Assembly: GCA_031835245.1 (NCBI GenBank)
Contig: JAVKOQ010000015.1
Span: forward strand, 352,078-416,077
Reading direction: 5' to 3'
Length of the DNA stretch: 64,000 bases
Origin: Balamuthia mandrillaris
Lineage: Eukaryota > Discosea > Longamoebia > Balamuthiidae
Shown: piece by piece, positions 35,333 to 46,235 of the stretch
Layout: the number at the start of each line of letters is the position of its first letter
Numbering within the stretch: position 1 is the stretch's first letter
Notes under the pieces: generated by a model
Told to the model about the DNA's origin: nothing
Databases searched by the model: none
What the model saw: the letters and a program-made list of their open reading frames with translations, nothing else
Program-made: the position numbers and the translations under genes

Positions 35333-36652
35333 CTACCGCTTGTTGTTGTTCTTCTTGTTCTTCTTGTTCTTCTTATTCTTGTTCTTCCGTTTCTTTTTCT
35401 CCTTGTTCTTCTTCTTGTTCTTCTTCTTCTTCTTGTTCTTCTTCTTCTTCTTCTTCTTCATATCTTCTTGTTCTTGTTCTTCTTCTTGTTCTTCTTCTTC
35501 TCCTTGTTCTTCTTCTTCTTCTTCTTCTTCTTCTTGTTCTTCTTCGTTCTTCTTCTTCTTCTTATTCTTCTTCTTGTTCTTCTTCTTCTTCTTCTTCTTC
35601 GTTGCTTCTTTTGCTTCTTCCTTCTGCTCTAGGTTGAAGTCCTGATCAGCGGGCTGAGCACACCGTTTGCTGCAGCACATTCGCAACGGGCTTGTTCCAT
35701 ACCCACCATCATCCCAAGTTTGGTATTCAAGCCACGTCGCTGGCCCAAAGAAGGCTTTTCCACATTCAGTGCAACGGCGCCCTCTCTGCTGAACCATCTC
35801 GCTCACGGTGGATGGAAGGGAGTCGAGTATGGCTGGATGTCGCTCCTCGGGTAAGCCGCTCAAAATCTTACTCACAGCATAACAAGCGAGGTCCAACAAG
35901 GATAGCGCGGAACGCGTTGTTGAGGGTGCTTGATCGTTGCTCCTGTGCTTCTTGGTCCTGTCGGGCTCCACGTGGGGTCGCGGAGGAACGCGGCAGGATA
36001 TTGCCTCCAGGTGCTCCCAGGTGAGTTTGGATTCGAGTTCATCGTCAAGTCTAACCAGTTCTTCCCTCCTCCTCACAACAACCCTTTGCGTATCTTTGTC
36101 CTCCAAAAACAATCCATAGATACTATTCTTGTGCAACTGAGCCCTACCAAACCCAATTCTTCGTTGGAGAATGTTACGTGGCTCCGCAACAACCTCCCAC
36201 TTCGTAGAAGAAGCAGGGCCTGAAGCTGGTCGAATGTGTAACCTGCCAGTGTCCCTCTTGGACTGTCCTTGCCACTTCAGTCCTCCATCGAAGCTGAGCT
36301 CTGTGTCGGAATGGTGTTCCACGATGTAGTCCACAATGTAGCCCAACCACTCGGCATAGCCGTAGAACTTGTCTGCTTCCGTGCAGATGAACGTCAGGGC
36401 CTCGCCTTGCACATCCTGTCCGTTCTCCAGGTACCACCCACACCAGCACGAAGGCACGCTGGAATCTCCGTGAAAGAAGGAGTTCAGCGGGCCACCCACC
36501 TTGCCGTGCCTGACGGCATCAAAGGAGTCCGTGTCGCCATCCCCATACGTGTTGTTCCTTGCTCCCGCGATTTTGTTGAACTGGGCCACAAACGCCTGCG
36601 AGAGCTGCGGGCGAATAACCAAGTCGCCCTCAAAATCCGTTGAGTACCCCAT
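35333..36652 (-). CDS. Chimeric protein: bacterial-type YSTDF domain, LRRC58-like Cys cap, Lys/Glu tail
   Basis: A single exon of 439 residues from the ATG at 36652. Residues 1-165 (MGYSTDFEGDLVIRPQLS, CWCGWYLENG, ADKFYGYAEWLGYIVDYI, GGLKWQGQSKRDTGRL) match, from memory, an uncharacterised family common in bacteria and phages with the pattern CQW...EKFYxYxEWLxYLI...WQGE. Residues about 245-345 (SLLDLACYAVSKIL...LPSTVSEMVQ...RCTECGKAFFGP...CCSKRC) resemble the C-terminal Cys cap of some leucine-rich-repeat proteins such as LRRC58, but no LRRs are present. The last ~90 residues are pure Lys/Asn and Glu/Gln runs encoded by TTC/TTG repeats. No function is known for the first domain; transfer from bacteria is an inference. 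Confidence 0.7.
   Translation of the reverse strand: MGYSTDFEGDLVIRPQLSQAFVAQFNKIAGARNNTYGDGDTDSFDAVRHGKVGGPLNSFFHGDSSVPSCWCGWYLENGQDVQGEALTFICTEADKFYGYAEWLGYIVDYIVEHHSDTELSFDGGLKWQGQSKRDTGRLHIRPASGPASSTKWEVVAEPRNILQRRIGFGRAQLHKNSIYGLFLEDKDTQRVVVRRREELVRLDDELESKLTWEHLEAISCRVPPRPHVEPDRTKKHRSNDQAPSTTRSALSLLDLACYAVSKILSGLPEERHPAILDSLPSTVSEMVQQRGRRCTECGKAFFGPATWLEYQTWDDGGYGTSPLRMCCSKRCAQPADQDFNLEQKEEAKEATKKKKKKKNKKKNKKKKKNEEEQEEEEEEEEEQGEEEEQEEEQEQEDMKKKKKKKNKKKKKNKKKNKEKKKRKNKNKKNKKNKKNNNKR
35340..35600 (-). repeat. Coding (TTCTTCTTG)-type microsatellite
   Basis: Imperfect trinucleotide and nonanucleotide repeats of TTC/TTG on the + strand encode the Lys/Asn and Glu/Gln tail of the minus-strand gene. 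Such tracts vary in length between strains. Confidence 0.85.
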
Positions 36653-36787
36653 TTTTTCTCTCTTCTCCTCTCTTCACTTTTTTTTTTTTGCTTTTTAAAT
36701 GAAAGAGCCATTTTCCAGGAAAATTTTTAAAAGTTGAAGAAATTACCATGTCGTCACGACAAATTCACGACGAAACCCCACACGGAA

Positions 36788-38167
36788 ATGCAGCAGGCCG
36801 GGCAGGAAGAGGTGGAGGAGGAGGACTACATGTCCGGCGCCTTTCTGGAGCTGGCAGCACGGAGCGAGCGTGGCAATGAGCGAGCTTCCAGGGAGGAGCG
36901 CAGGAAGCGTAAGATAGGTACCTACTCAGCTCAGCTTGCATTTGTCACGTTTTTTTTTAAAAAACAAAACAAAAAACAAGCCAAAATGGGAACTCACTGA
37001 CTGACGGGATAGAGCGGATTTGATCCTGCTTTGTTTTTTTTTTTTTTTTTGTTTCTCCTCCTCCATGTGTGCAGAACAAAAACGGGCGCAACTCGGTCGC
37101 CCTCTCAAAGTCAGAGAAAAAGAAAAACTGAAGGAAGGCCTCGCCACCGCCATTTCCAGCGAGAACGTTGGCTTCCGCCTCCTTCAGAAGATGGGCTACA
37201 AGTGCGTGTTCTTCTCCTTGTCCTGCTTCTTGTTGTTGTTCTTCTTGTTCTTCTTCTTCTTCTTCTTCTTCTTGTTCTTCTTCTTCTCCTCCTCTGCCCT
37301 CCGTTCCCGTTAGACAATAGTGTTTATGTTTCTTTCTTCCTTGATGATTCGTTTTGCAGAGAAGGTAAAGGTCTGGGCAAGCAAGAAGCAGGCATAACAG
37401 AGCCAGTGGCTCTGGAAGCCGATCTTGACCGGCCGGCTCGTTCTGGTTTAGGCCGAGGCGACAGCAGCAGACGTGCCACCTTCTTTTCTTACAGCAAAGG
37501 GGAGGATGAAGAGCAGGACAATGTAAATAATGATAGCGAACCGAAGAAGAAACGAGTCAAGACAACAGCTGGAAGTGCCTCTATTGTTGCCTTGCAAGAT
37601 AGCTTTAAGGAGAGAGTGAAGAATCGCTTTGAAGAGAAAAAGATAGAGGGACAGTGGCGCAAGTGTTTGGCCCTTTGTGCAACATTAGAGCAGCAAAAGC
37701 GTGAAGAGAAAAACGAAGGCAAAGACAGAGACAGAGACGAGGCTAGCCAGTATCTGCTTCTGTTTGAAGAGCAACAACGGAAGAAAGAGGCCAGACGCAA
37801 AGAAATCGCCGAGCATGGAAGGGTGACAAGCGAAGAGTTATTGCTCGATGCTGATGAAGCGTTATCCTTTGATGAGGTTTGTCTATGTTTCTCTCTTGCG
37901 TCTGCTTCACGGCTTTTGTCTCTACTTCTCGACTTCTCTCTACCCTTCTTCACTTCTTTTGTCTCTGCGTTGCTCCCACAATAATAACCATTCTGCCAAC
38001 AGAAAAGCGAACGATTGGCGCAGCTGCTGCACCACTTGCGAACGGAGCACTTGTATTGTTTCTTTTGTGGGTGCAGCTTCGAGAGCGAGGCGGAGATGCT
38101 GGCCACCTGCCCTGGCCCTCTGGAGCATCACCACGAGGACGGTGGTGGCGGGGGTACTGCCGAATGA
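36788..38167 (+). CDS. GPATCH11: G-patch domain protein 11
   Basis: Four exons (36788-36917, 37075-37201, 37360-37876, 38003-38167) join in frame to 312 residues, near the usual size. Matches to human GPATCH11 run throughout: EEDYMSGAFLEL near the N-terminus, the G-patch NVGFRLLQKMGYKEGKGLGK (human GFALLQKMGYKSGQALGK) with GITEPV, and the C-terminal LAQLLHHLRTEHLYCFFCGC with a CPGP motif (human LTSYLREEHLYCIWCGTAY). G-patch proteins activate DEAH helicases in splicing. A PKKKRVK sequence resembles the SV40 nuclear signal. The start was chosen as the first ATG of the open frame. Confidence 0.93.
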
Positions 38168-38256
38168 ATAAACTCCTAAACTTGCCGTAAGGTGCACCTC
38201 CCCTTTATTTTCATTTACACTTTAAAGAAAGAAAAGAAAGACAGCTGAGGAGGTCT

Positions 38257-38261
<5 letters not shown>

Positions 38262-38304
<43 letters not shown>
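38262..38304. repeat. (GA)n microsatellite
   Basis: Over 40 bases of GA repeat lie about 60 bases upstream of the SLC35F-like start codon, probably in its 5' leader. Confidence 0.9.
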
Positions 38305-38312
<8 letters not shown>

Positions 38313-38361
38313 GCACAGAACGGCTTAGTAATTCCAACGTTGTGGGTCCCTCTCTCTGGAG

Positions 38362-40081
38362 ATGGAACAACAGGCAGGAGGAGGGTTGACGCGCTGGGAG
38401 TGGTGGAGAGGGGTGGCCATCGCCGCGGTGGTGGTGTCGCTGGTGGTGGGCGTGGCGGAGCTGGGCCAGTACCTCCAAACCAGCCTCGGGTTTGACAAGG
38501 CCTACTTCTTGGTCTACGTGAACACCACCTTCGTGTCGTCCCTCCTCTGGATCGAGTTCCTGCGCTTCCTCGTTCTGGATCGGCGGCAGCGGCGGGGGCA
38601 GGAGGAGGGAAGGGGGAGAAGGGGCTTCCTCATGCTCCTCGGCAGCGGGATGGAAGAGGACACGCCTGTGAACGAGAGCAACGATGAAGATGTTGAGGTG
38701 AGGAAAACGTTGTCCTCAAGGAAAGAAAAGGCAGAAGAGGAGAAGAGCAAGCTCCTTCCTTCTTCTCCACAAATACAAGAGGAGCAAGCTGGTGATGAAG
38801 GCAACGACAAAACGTTTCGGGGAGCAGGCGCTGCCTTCTCAGCGCTGCGCGGCGTTTGGGAGCGGTTTCTTGCCCATGTGGTGGCTGCCACCGATGGGGT
38901 TAGTTTGAAACGGTTGGCTCTGGCCGCTATTCCATTGACTGTGTTCTGGTGGCTAGCCAACTACTGCTACGTACGTTTTTACTTTTGTTTTCGTTTTAAA
39001 CCCATCCAGCTCTCTCGTTAATCTGTATCATCTGCTTTGCTGCTATCTCCCTTCATGAAACAACAACAGACGTTGTCCTTGCCGTTAACCTCTGTGGCCT
39101 CCATTTTGAGTATAGAGCAAGCCTCCACCATTTTTGTTTACATCCTTTCCGTTATTTTCCTTCGCGAGAAGATCACTCTCATCAAAGGTACCTGCAGGCA
39201 CTCTCTTTATCTCTCCCTCTGCTTTCATTTTCCACCTCACCCTCCACACTGTTTACTGACACCACCAACTCCCACCTGATCTGCAACGTGATGAACAGTA
39301 ATGGCGGTGGTGGTATGCATCGGAGGAGTAGTCCTCATCGCTTTTGGTGATGATGAGGGAAGCAAGCATGATAGCTCCTCCTCCTCTTCTGCTTCTTCCT
39401 CTGAGACGAAGCAAAAGCCGTTGTTAGGAGACATCATAGTGGTGTTCTCCGCAATCGGCGGTGCCTGTTACATGGTCTTCTACAAGAGGGTGCTGTGCAG
39501 CGGTGGAGGCGGCGGTCTTGGCCTCCCTGCAGTCAATGTGTTGCTCGGTTGTGTAGGCCTTTGCAACGCGTTGTTCGCTTGGCCTGGTTTGGTATGGTTC
39601 TTTGTCTCTTTCGCACTTTATGGCGTTTGCTCATCCAAAACTTCTCATGCAGATAATAGTGAACTACACGGGATGGGAGCCATTCGTGCTGCCAACATCA
39701 GCATCCATAGTGCGCGCTGTCCTGGCCAAAGCCTTCCTCTCCGTGATGTACAACTACCTGCTGAACTACGGCATAGTGGTAACGTCACCGCTGTTCATGC
39801 GCATAGCCATCATGTGCTCCGTGCCAGCCAGCTTTCTGGTGCAGTGGATCCTCTCCCGAGAGGGGCATCACCATTCGGGGCTGAACTGGATACAGCTGCT
39901 GGGCGCGTCATTGGTGTTGGTTGGCTTTGTGGCTTTTTGTGTTGTGAGCCGACCAACTTCGCAGCAGGGAGGAGAGGAGCAGACAACGACAACGACGATG
40001 ACGAGTGGATCGATGGACAAGCACGAAGGGAACGGTGGGGAGACCGACGGGGAGATTGTGGTTGCGCAGGACGACAAATGA
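38362..40081 (+). CDS. SLC35F-like drug/metabolite transporter family protein
   Basis: Exons 38362-38970, 39070-39187, 39299-39591 and 39653-40081 join in frame to 482 residues. About ten membrane helices are visible, starting with GVAIAAVVVSLVVGVAELGQ. The signature pair is YLVxVNTTFVSSLLW (here LVYVNTTFVSSLLWIEFLRF) and LSIEQASTIFVYILSVIFLR before REKITLIK, both typical of SLC35F3/F4/F5 members of the EamA superfamily. A Glu/Ser-rich cytosolic loop lies between helices 2 and 3, and an acidic Thr-rich tail ends the protein. Substrate not known; relatives are linked to thiamine or lysosomal traffic. Confidence 0.85.
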
Positions 40082-41042
40082 AGGTCAAGCATTGTGTCCG
40101 CTTTAGTGTGTCGATGACCTGCACGGAGATATGCACGAGCTGCCAGGGTTGATTGGCCCCCACCGCTGGAAGCTATTAGTGCCAAACCAAAAAACCACTC
40201 AAAATACTACCTGGCCAGAAGGAAGGTTCCATTGAAATCCTCGTGGAGCATTCTCTTGGAAACAATATAAATAGACTTTTTAAGTCTCTGCCAGCATGTG
40301 GTACAATCCCCCTCACATAAAGCTATCATGGTGGTCTCTGCTTCTCTCTCTGTCATATTGAACAGGCCGACTTGGCAGCAAAAAGGAGAGCAGACAACGA
40401 CAACGATGCGACACCATTTTATTTAAAAAAAAAAACATAGTTTGGTTAACGTTAGAATCGGCCTACCGTGCCAACCAAACAGGGTAAAGACAAATTGTTT
40501 GATGAAGAGCACGCCCCCTTGTTCTTGTGGTTTCGGTATTTTGCACTATTATGTTTATGTTGCGGAATGAAAAAAAAAAAAAAGGCGCCTCGTCGGAACT
40601 CGTTACCAGAAAACCAATCGGATGTGCGGCTAATTAATACCCGGATTAATTCATTAATCTCCTATATACCTATGTATGTATGAGGTGCAAGAGGGCCCGC
40701 ACGAGGACCATTCCGGGTGACCCGCTCTCAAATGAGCGTGGGGCTTGGACGAGAATGAAAGGAGAGCGGTTGGTGGCGGCGGAGCGTCTTGCTTTTATGC
40801 GGTTCGTCGGTGCCACATAACGCCATATTCGTTTCCTTCGTCAAGGCGAACCGTAATTTGTGAAAGGAAAACCTTTTTTTTTCTTTCGCTTCATTTGTTA
40901 TTTTGTCCAGCTTCTACGAACGTACCGGGTCTTCGGCGCAAGACGAGAGGAACAAAGTCGTGTTAGCGAGAGCAACGGGAAAGGGTGTCCTTTTTTTGTT
41001 TACTACTTGTAACTGCTGCTCTTGCTTCTCGTCGTCATCATC
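40082..41042. other. Intergenic region with partial copy of the transporter 3' end
   Basis: About 960 bases with no convincing gene. At 40364-40410 a piece resembles the end of the SLC35F-like coding region (39947-40000): both contain GGAG(A)GCAGACAACGACAACGA. Poly-A tracts lie at 40424-40436 and 40568-40582. The right part holds the CD36-family promoter and leader. Confidence 0.5.
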
Positions 41043-42711
41043 ATGGGTTGCAACTTTCCGGTCCCGTTCATAGTGACGGGCTCTTTGGTGCTCCTCTTCA
41101 GCATCATTTTCATCATTTTGGGTCCGACTCTCTATTACGCTCTGGAAGAGGGCATTGACGAGGAGATCGAGGACACAACGATCATTGACGGCCCCCTGGA
41201 CGATGGCTACACCGACTGGCTCAGCGACGGAGAGGCGGACGACCCCCTGCCCCAACGCGCCTTTTACCTCTTTGACGTTACCAATAAGGACGCGCTGATG
41301 AGCGGAGAAGAAACCACGCCGATCATAGAACAAAAGGGACCTTTCTTCTACAAGTACGTAAAAGAGAAGGTGGACGTGGAGTTCAAGGACGACGGGCGTG
41401 AGGTCAGCTACAAGTTTTACGAGCACCACCACTTCATGCCGGAGCTCTCGGAGGGCAACACGGAGGAGGACCTCATTACCACCCTCAACTTTCCCTACAT
41501 CGCCGCCATAACGGTGGCCGGCGGAGAGAGGGAGCTGCGCGTGGGTGCCGTGGCAGGTTTCTTGGCCAAGCTGCAGGCCTCCCTGGAGGGAGAGTTTACG
41601 GAGAAGCTCCTGCTAGACACCATGCCCCGGACCATCTCGACCTTTGCTGGCGTTGCTCCCAACTTTGCCAACGAGTGGTACACTGGCAACACGAATGACG
41701 TGACGGTAGCCCCTGGAGTGACCATCTCCGATTGGGGTTTGGCCGAACAACCCACCTTTAACCCTGCTTTGGTGGCTGACTTGTTCGACCCGGCCACGCC
41801 TTACTCCCTAGTTTCTCCCGGCACCTTTGCTGCCTGGCTGCAAGCCCTTCAGGACTCCACCGTCGCCGAGTTCATACAATCGATGTGGGCGATCACCGCC
41901 GATGATCAGGCCTTAGTCTCCTCATGGCTGGCCGACTGGAAGAGCACTCACCACGTGACCTTGCTCTCCTTGAGCAATGACGGAGCCACAGCCGAGGAGT
42001 TGGGCGTCTACCAATGGGCCTCTCTCAAGCCTGCTTCCGGAGGAAGTCTTCGCGTGCTCTCTCCTGAGGACGCTCCATTCTACGTGGAGTTTGCTGCCTG
42101 GTCCACCTACGTGGATGGCTCCGCAGAAACTATCTCTCTCGACTCAGCGGTGAAGCTCTTTCGAGAGAATGAGACGGCCATTACTGACCCTCTCAACCTG
42201 GGCACCCTCATGACCTACATCACGCTATCGGCATGGAGCTCCATTGAGGACCGATGGGGCTTGAACCAGACTCAGGCCATGGCCTTTGGAGAGTACTACA
42301 ACTACGTTCTGGCCAACACCCTGGAAGCCGCCATGCAACAAAACAGCGGCCTCTGGACCACTCGTTCCGCCAAGGAGCTCATCTTTGGTTATGTCGATCC
42401 CATTTTCGCTCTGTTGAGGCCCGATAATGCCTACCTCGCCACCATTGTGAATCATACCAGCGTGGAGGACGCTCAGGCCAATGCTCTCTGGGAGACAAGG
42501 TACACCGGCAAGGGAGGCGTCGGCCGTGTGGCTCGTTACAAGGAGTGGAGGGAGGATGTGGTCGTACCTTGGTGGAACCCTCCTGAGGAATTTGACGGCA
42601 CTGACGCCGTTAAGTTCGCTCCTGGCCTTGATGATGATGAACCCCTTTCTATTTTCAGGTTTGCCTTTTCTTTCTCGTGTTTTTTCCTGTTTTTCTTGTG
42701 CTAATCATTTG

Positions 42712-42751
<40 letters not shown>

Positions 42752-43324
42752 CATCAAAACAGCCAAACTCTAAGGAGAAACATTCAAATCATATATTCTG
42801 GTGAGAAGACAGTAAGAGGGATTACACTTTACGAATACGAAGAGATACCAGGTTCGTTACTTTTTTTGTTTTTTTGTTTTTTTTTTTGCAAAACAAGCAC
42901 TTGATCTCACCTGTTCTTGTTTGTTTGTTTGTTTTTATTGTTTTAAAAAATAAATCAGGAATGTTGGACTCTGCAGCGGAGAATCCCGATAACGCACGAT
43001 ATTTCACAGAGCTAAGGGGATTGCACAACTTGACTGCTGAACCGATCTCCGGCGTGACTGGCCTTCCAATCTTCGTTTCCAAGGTCCATTTCAGGGACGT
43101 GGACGAGACCGAAGCCCAAAAGATAACTCTGTTGGAAGATGGTGAGCACTATATTGGCATGCACCACATTCCTGAAAAGCATGCTGTTTATATCCGGATC
43201 GAACCTCGTACAGGTGCGTTGTAGTGCTCTTTCTTATCCTGGATTCTTTTTTAACTCTTTTAACCGCTCCTTCTCTCTTCTCTCTTCCTTCTCTCTTCTC
43301 TCTCTCTTCTCTCTCTCTCTTTTC

Positions 43325-43394
<70 letters not shown>

Positions 43395-43764
43395 TCGCTC
43401 TCTTTGTCCTCACACAGGTTTTACAATGGATGCTCGCAAACGTCTCCAACTGAATGTGCAGTTGGTTCCATCCAAGTATAGCGTCTACCATCAGAACACT
43501 CCCGAAGTATTCTTACCTGTATACTGGGCCGACGAAGGCTCCACCATCAACGACAAGAAGGCCGATGAGTTCAAAGACTCAGTCTACTACTACGACGACA
43601 TGGCCAACGACATCCTTATCTCGTTCACCGTGATCGGTTGCGTTGGTTTTGTGGTGGGTCTTGTGTTCTTGGTTGTGGGAATCGTATTCCACATAAAGGG
43701 TAAGCGTGCGAATGCTGGTGATAAGCCGCAAGAGATACGTTCCTTCCACGATGACACTCTTTAA
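41043..43764 (+). CDS. CD36/LIMP-2 (SCARB2) family scavenger-receptor-like membrane protein
   Basis: Exons 41043-42658, 42763-42851, 42959-43213 and 43418-43764 join in frame to 768 residues. An N-terminal membrane anchor (FIVTGSLVLLFSIIFIILGP) and a C-terminal one (ILISFTVIGCVGFVVGLVFL) flank a large lumenal domain, as in CD36. The family pattern FYLFDVTNKDALMSG...IEQKGPFFYKYVKEK...VSYKFYEHHHF and the C-terminal SKVHFRDVD and VYIRIEPRTGFTMDARKRLQ are clear. It is some 290 residues longer than human LIMP-2, mainly through an Ala/Leu-rich insertion in exon 1 (about residues 165-420). Amoebozoan members (Dictyostelium LmpA-C) sit in lysosomes and phagosomes. The last intron is full of CT repeats. 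Confidence 0.92.
43280..43400 (+). repeat. CT-rich microsatellite in CD36-family intron 3
   Basis: A sense-strand pyrimidine tract with CTCTGT and CT units fills most of intron 3. A similar (CT)n run at 42718-42747 lies in intron 1. Confidence 0.9.
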
Positions 43765-44046
43765 CGACGTACCATATTAGCTGTTGTCTGTACTTGTTTG
43801 TAGTGTTCATAATTTTTATTCAGGAAATTTTCCTTGCTTCGGTCTTCCGGTGCCTTCTTGTTGTTCTTCTTCTTGTTCTTCTTCTTCTTCTTCTCCTACG
43901 CGCTACGTTCTGGGCAACCAAATTTTGGTAAATTGTTCATAAACCATAATACCAGGAAAAATTTTTGCACAATCATCGGTAGACGATAGAAGCCCAAAAG
44001 GTTGCAGCAGAGTTTGTTAAAACCAGTGTGTGACAGGGAACCAATA

Positions 44047-44652
44047 ATGTCTGTAGTGTGGACAGTGCTAGCCAGTGGTTTTGCTCAAATTGTAGCCAGC
44101 CATGTGCTTATGTTTGGCTGTTGGTACCCCTTGGGCAAACGAGTGGACCGCGAGTTGTGCACAAACCAAGGTACTTGCGAACAACAACCATTTTTTTTTG
44201 TGTCTTTCGGCTTTGCTAACTCCACCTTGGTTCTTCATGTTTATTTTAATTCTCAAAGCGTTTCGCCCTATGAACGACCTTCGTATGGGCCTTTACATGC
44301 CTTTCATCTCGCCTTTTGTGCATGCCATTCTTTTGATCTGCGCTCGAAGCGTATTTGGAGGGGCTTTAAACGCCTACTTTGCCTCCTATGACTCACCTAT
44401 CTATGCCGGTACCTCCAAAGCTCCCTTTCCTTTATTCTTCCAAGCCACACACCTCATGAAATGTTATATCTCTTTGTTTTAAAAACAGGGATGGCCTTCA
44501 GCCTTGCGTTCTGGCTGTTGGGCCAAGCACATGGTATCATCATTGACTACTGCTGCTACAAGCACAACATTTTCATGAGTTTCTGGTTTCTCTTGCTTTC
44601 TGCTGTGCTTCAAGCGGTCAACGGCGCTGTGGTCTTTTGGATGTTAAGTTGA
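44047..44652 (+). CDS. Small four-helix membrane protein of unknown function
   Basis: Three exons (44047-44170, 44259-44408, 44489-44652) join in phase to 145 residues. Four hydrophobic helices are seen: the first ends GCWYPLGKR, the second is the MPFISPFVHAILLICARSVF region, the third AFSLAFWLLGQAHGIIIDYC and the fourth FWFLLLSAVLQAVNGAVVFW. The spacing recalls small DUF1761-like membrane proteins, but I cannot confirm this. No targeting signal beyond the first helix is seen. The clean phases at all three junctions support a real gene. Confidence 0.65.
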
Positions 44653-44761
44653 GCTAATACCAATAAAGAATGAAACGATAAGAAAGAAAAAGAAAGAAAG
44701 AAAGAAAGAAAGAAAGAAATAAAAAAAGAAAGAAAGAAAGAAAGAAAGAAAGAAATAAAAA

Positions 44762-44793
<32 letters not shown>

Positions 44794-44982
44794 AACGACA
44801 AGAAACGACAAGAAAGAAAGAGGCCCAGCGTAATGTTGTTTATGTCGACTCAAATGCGTGAATTTCTTTTTTTCTTGTGCAATGAACGACAAGGACTTTC
44901 AGAGAAGGAGGGAAGAAGAACAAAAACCAAGCCGTTGTTTGCTGCCGTGCCGACGTAAACGATAAACACACAATAACAGAAA
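44653..44982. repeat. (GAAA)n tetranucleotide repeat in spacer
   Basis: About 44685-44821 is an interrupted AAAG repeat with two AAATAAAAAAAG-like interruptions, in the gap between the small membrane protein and the phosphatase. The remainder is the phosphatase leader. Confidence 0.85.
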
Positions 44983-45882
44983 ATGGAACAACAAGCAAAC
45001 GAACCGGTGAGCCTGCGGGATCAACTGTCCTTCAATGGGACAACAGAGTGCGAGCTGTTCGTGCCAAACCCGTTCAAGCCGGTGCGCTGTAAAGGATGCG
45101 GTGAAGACATTCGCGAACACGTTTCCTCCGCGGTGGCTGACGAACACATACTTTATGTTATCCGCGAAGAACAAGCCAAAGATGGAGCCAATTGCATTCT
45201 TCACGCAGCTGATGGTAAATACACTTGTACAAGTTCGTTTCTTTGTTCCCGTTTCTCCTTCTGATATCATCACTTGTTTTTTTTATTTCTTTTTTTTGTT
45301 TGTTCAACTTGAAGGTTGGGGAGGTTTGTACTTGGGAGGATATCAAGCCGCCACCGCAAACTTTGTGAACAAGGCCAACATTACGCACGTTGTAAATACA
45401 GCCAAAGGACTGGAATACTTTTTCGTGGGGTGGGGCAAGAAACTGTTCGAGCTGGAGAAGGACGGCCTCAAGATACTTCGGTTGGGGTGGCTGGACAACG
45501 GGCAACAAAAGTTGTGGAAAGAAGAGCCGTGGGATCAGTTGAAGGAAAGCATTCTCTTCATCCATGAGGCTCGCAAAGCTGGCCATAACGTTGTTGTTCA
45601 TTGGTATGTCTCAAACACTTTATTTCTTGGCTGTTGTTTGTTATGGAACTGTTAACTTACCATTCCATTGGCACCAGTGCCCAAGGCAAGTCACGTTCAA
45701 CAACGGTGGTGTTGGCCTACTTGATGACGATAAACAAGGAGGCTGGCTATGGACCAAACGAAGCGCTAACCTTTGTGAAGCAGCACAGGCCGATGGCAGA
45801 ACCAAACCCCAACTTTATGGAACAGCTGCAAGCCTTCCGACTGTCTCCTGTTATACAACAACTTCGCTCCCAATGTACATAA
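44983..45882 (+). CDS. Dual-specificity protein phosphatase
   Basis: Exons 44983-45214, 45315-45603 and 45678-45882 join in frame to 241 residues. The active-site P-loop, split by the second intron, reads VVHCAQGKSRSTTVV (HCxxGxxRS/T). The general-acid Asp is likely in LRLGWLDNGQQ. The domain opens with LYLGGYQAATANF and NITHVVNTAKG, the usual DSP pattern. The N-terminus has an NPFKPVRCKGCG...REHV motif, a short Cys/His patch seen ahead of other domains in protist proteins and perhaps zinc-binding. An alternative last intron (about 45875-45921) would replace the final residue or two with a charged tail ending at 46028. Confidence 0.88.
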
Positions 45883-46235
45883 AATGACTGCACTAACATA
45901 CCAAAATATTACATTTGCTAGGTCTCGAGACAAGAGAGTTGAAAAAAGAAGCAGAGAAGAGAGCAGAGAAGGAAGAGATAAAGAAGAGAGAAGAGAGAAG
46001 AAAGAAGCAGAGAAGAAGAGAAGCATAGGGGAGAGAAATAAGATAGAGAAGAAGAGATCAAAGATTGTGTATACAAGAAAAAGCTTGTTGAGTATCTTTG
46101 AAGCCATAAAGCTTCAAAAGAAAGACAAAAATGTAGGAGGTGTTGATATCAATGACTATGTACATTAGTCACAAAATGCTATGCACAGATGCTGAATGGA
46201 CAGGTGTAGTCTAGTCGTTCGCATGAACTTAACGC

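Noticed and set aside
35309-35645. Plus-strand frames rich in Phe, Leu and Ser
   Set aside because: They mirror the Lys/Glu tail repeat of the minus-strand gene.
37020-37317. Phe/Leu-rich or Arg-rich frames within GPATCH11
   Set aside because: They lie in a pyrimidine-rich intron with consistent exon phases on both sides.
45884-46168. Separate 94-residue charged ORF after the phosphatase
   Set aside because: It starts one base after the stop and is low-complexity. A spliced tail in a different frame or plain 3' UTR is more likely.
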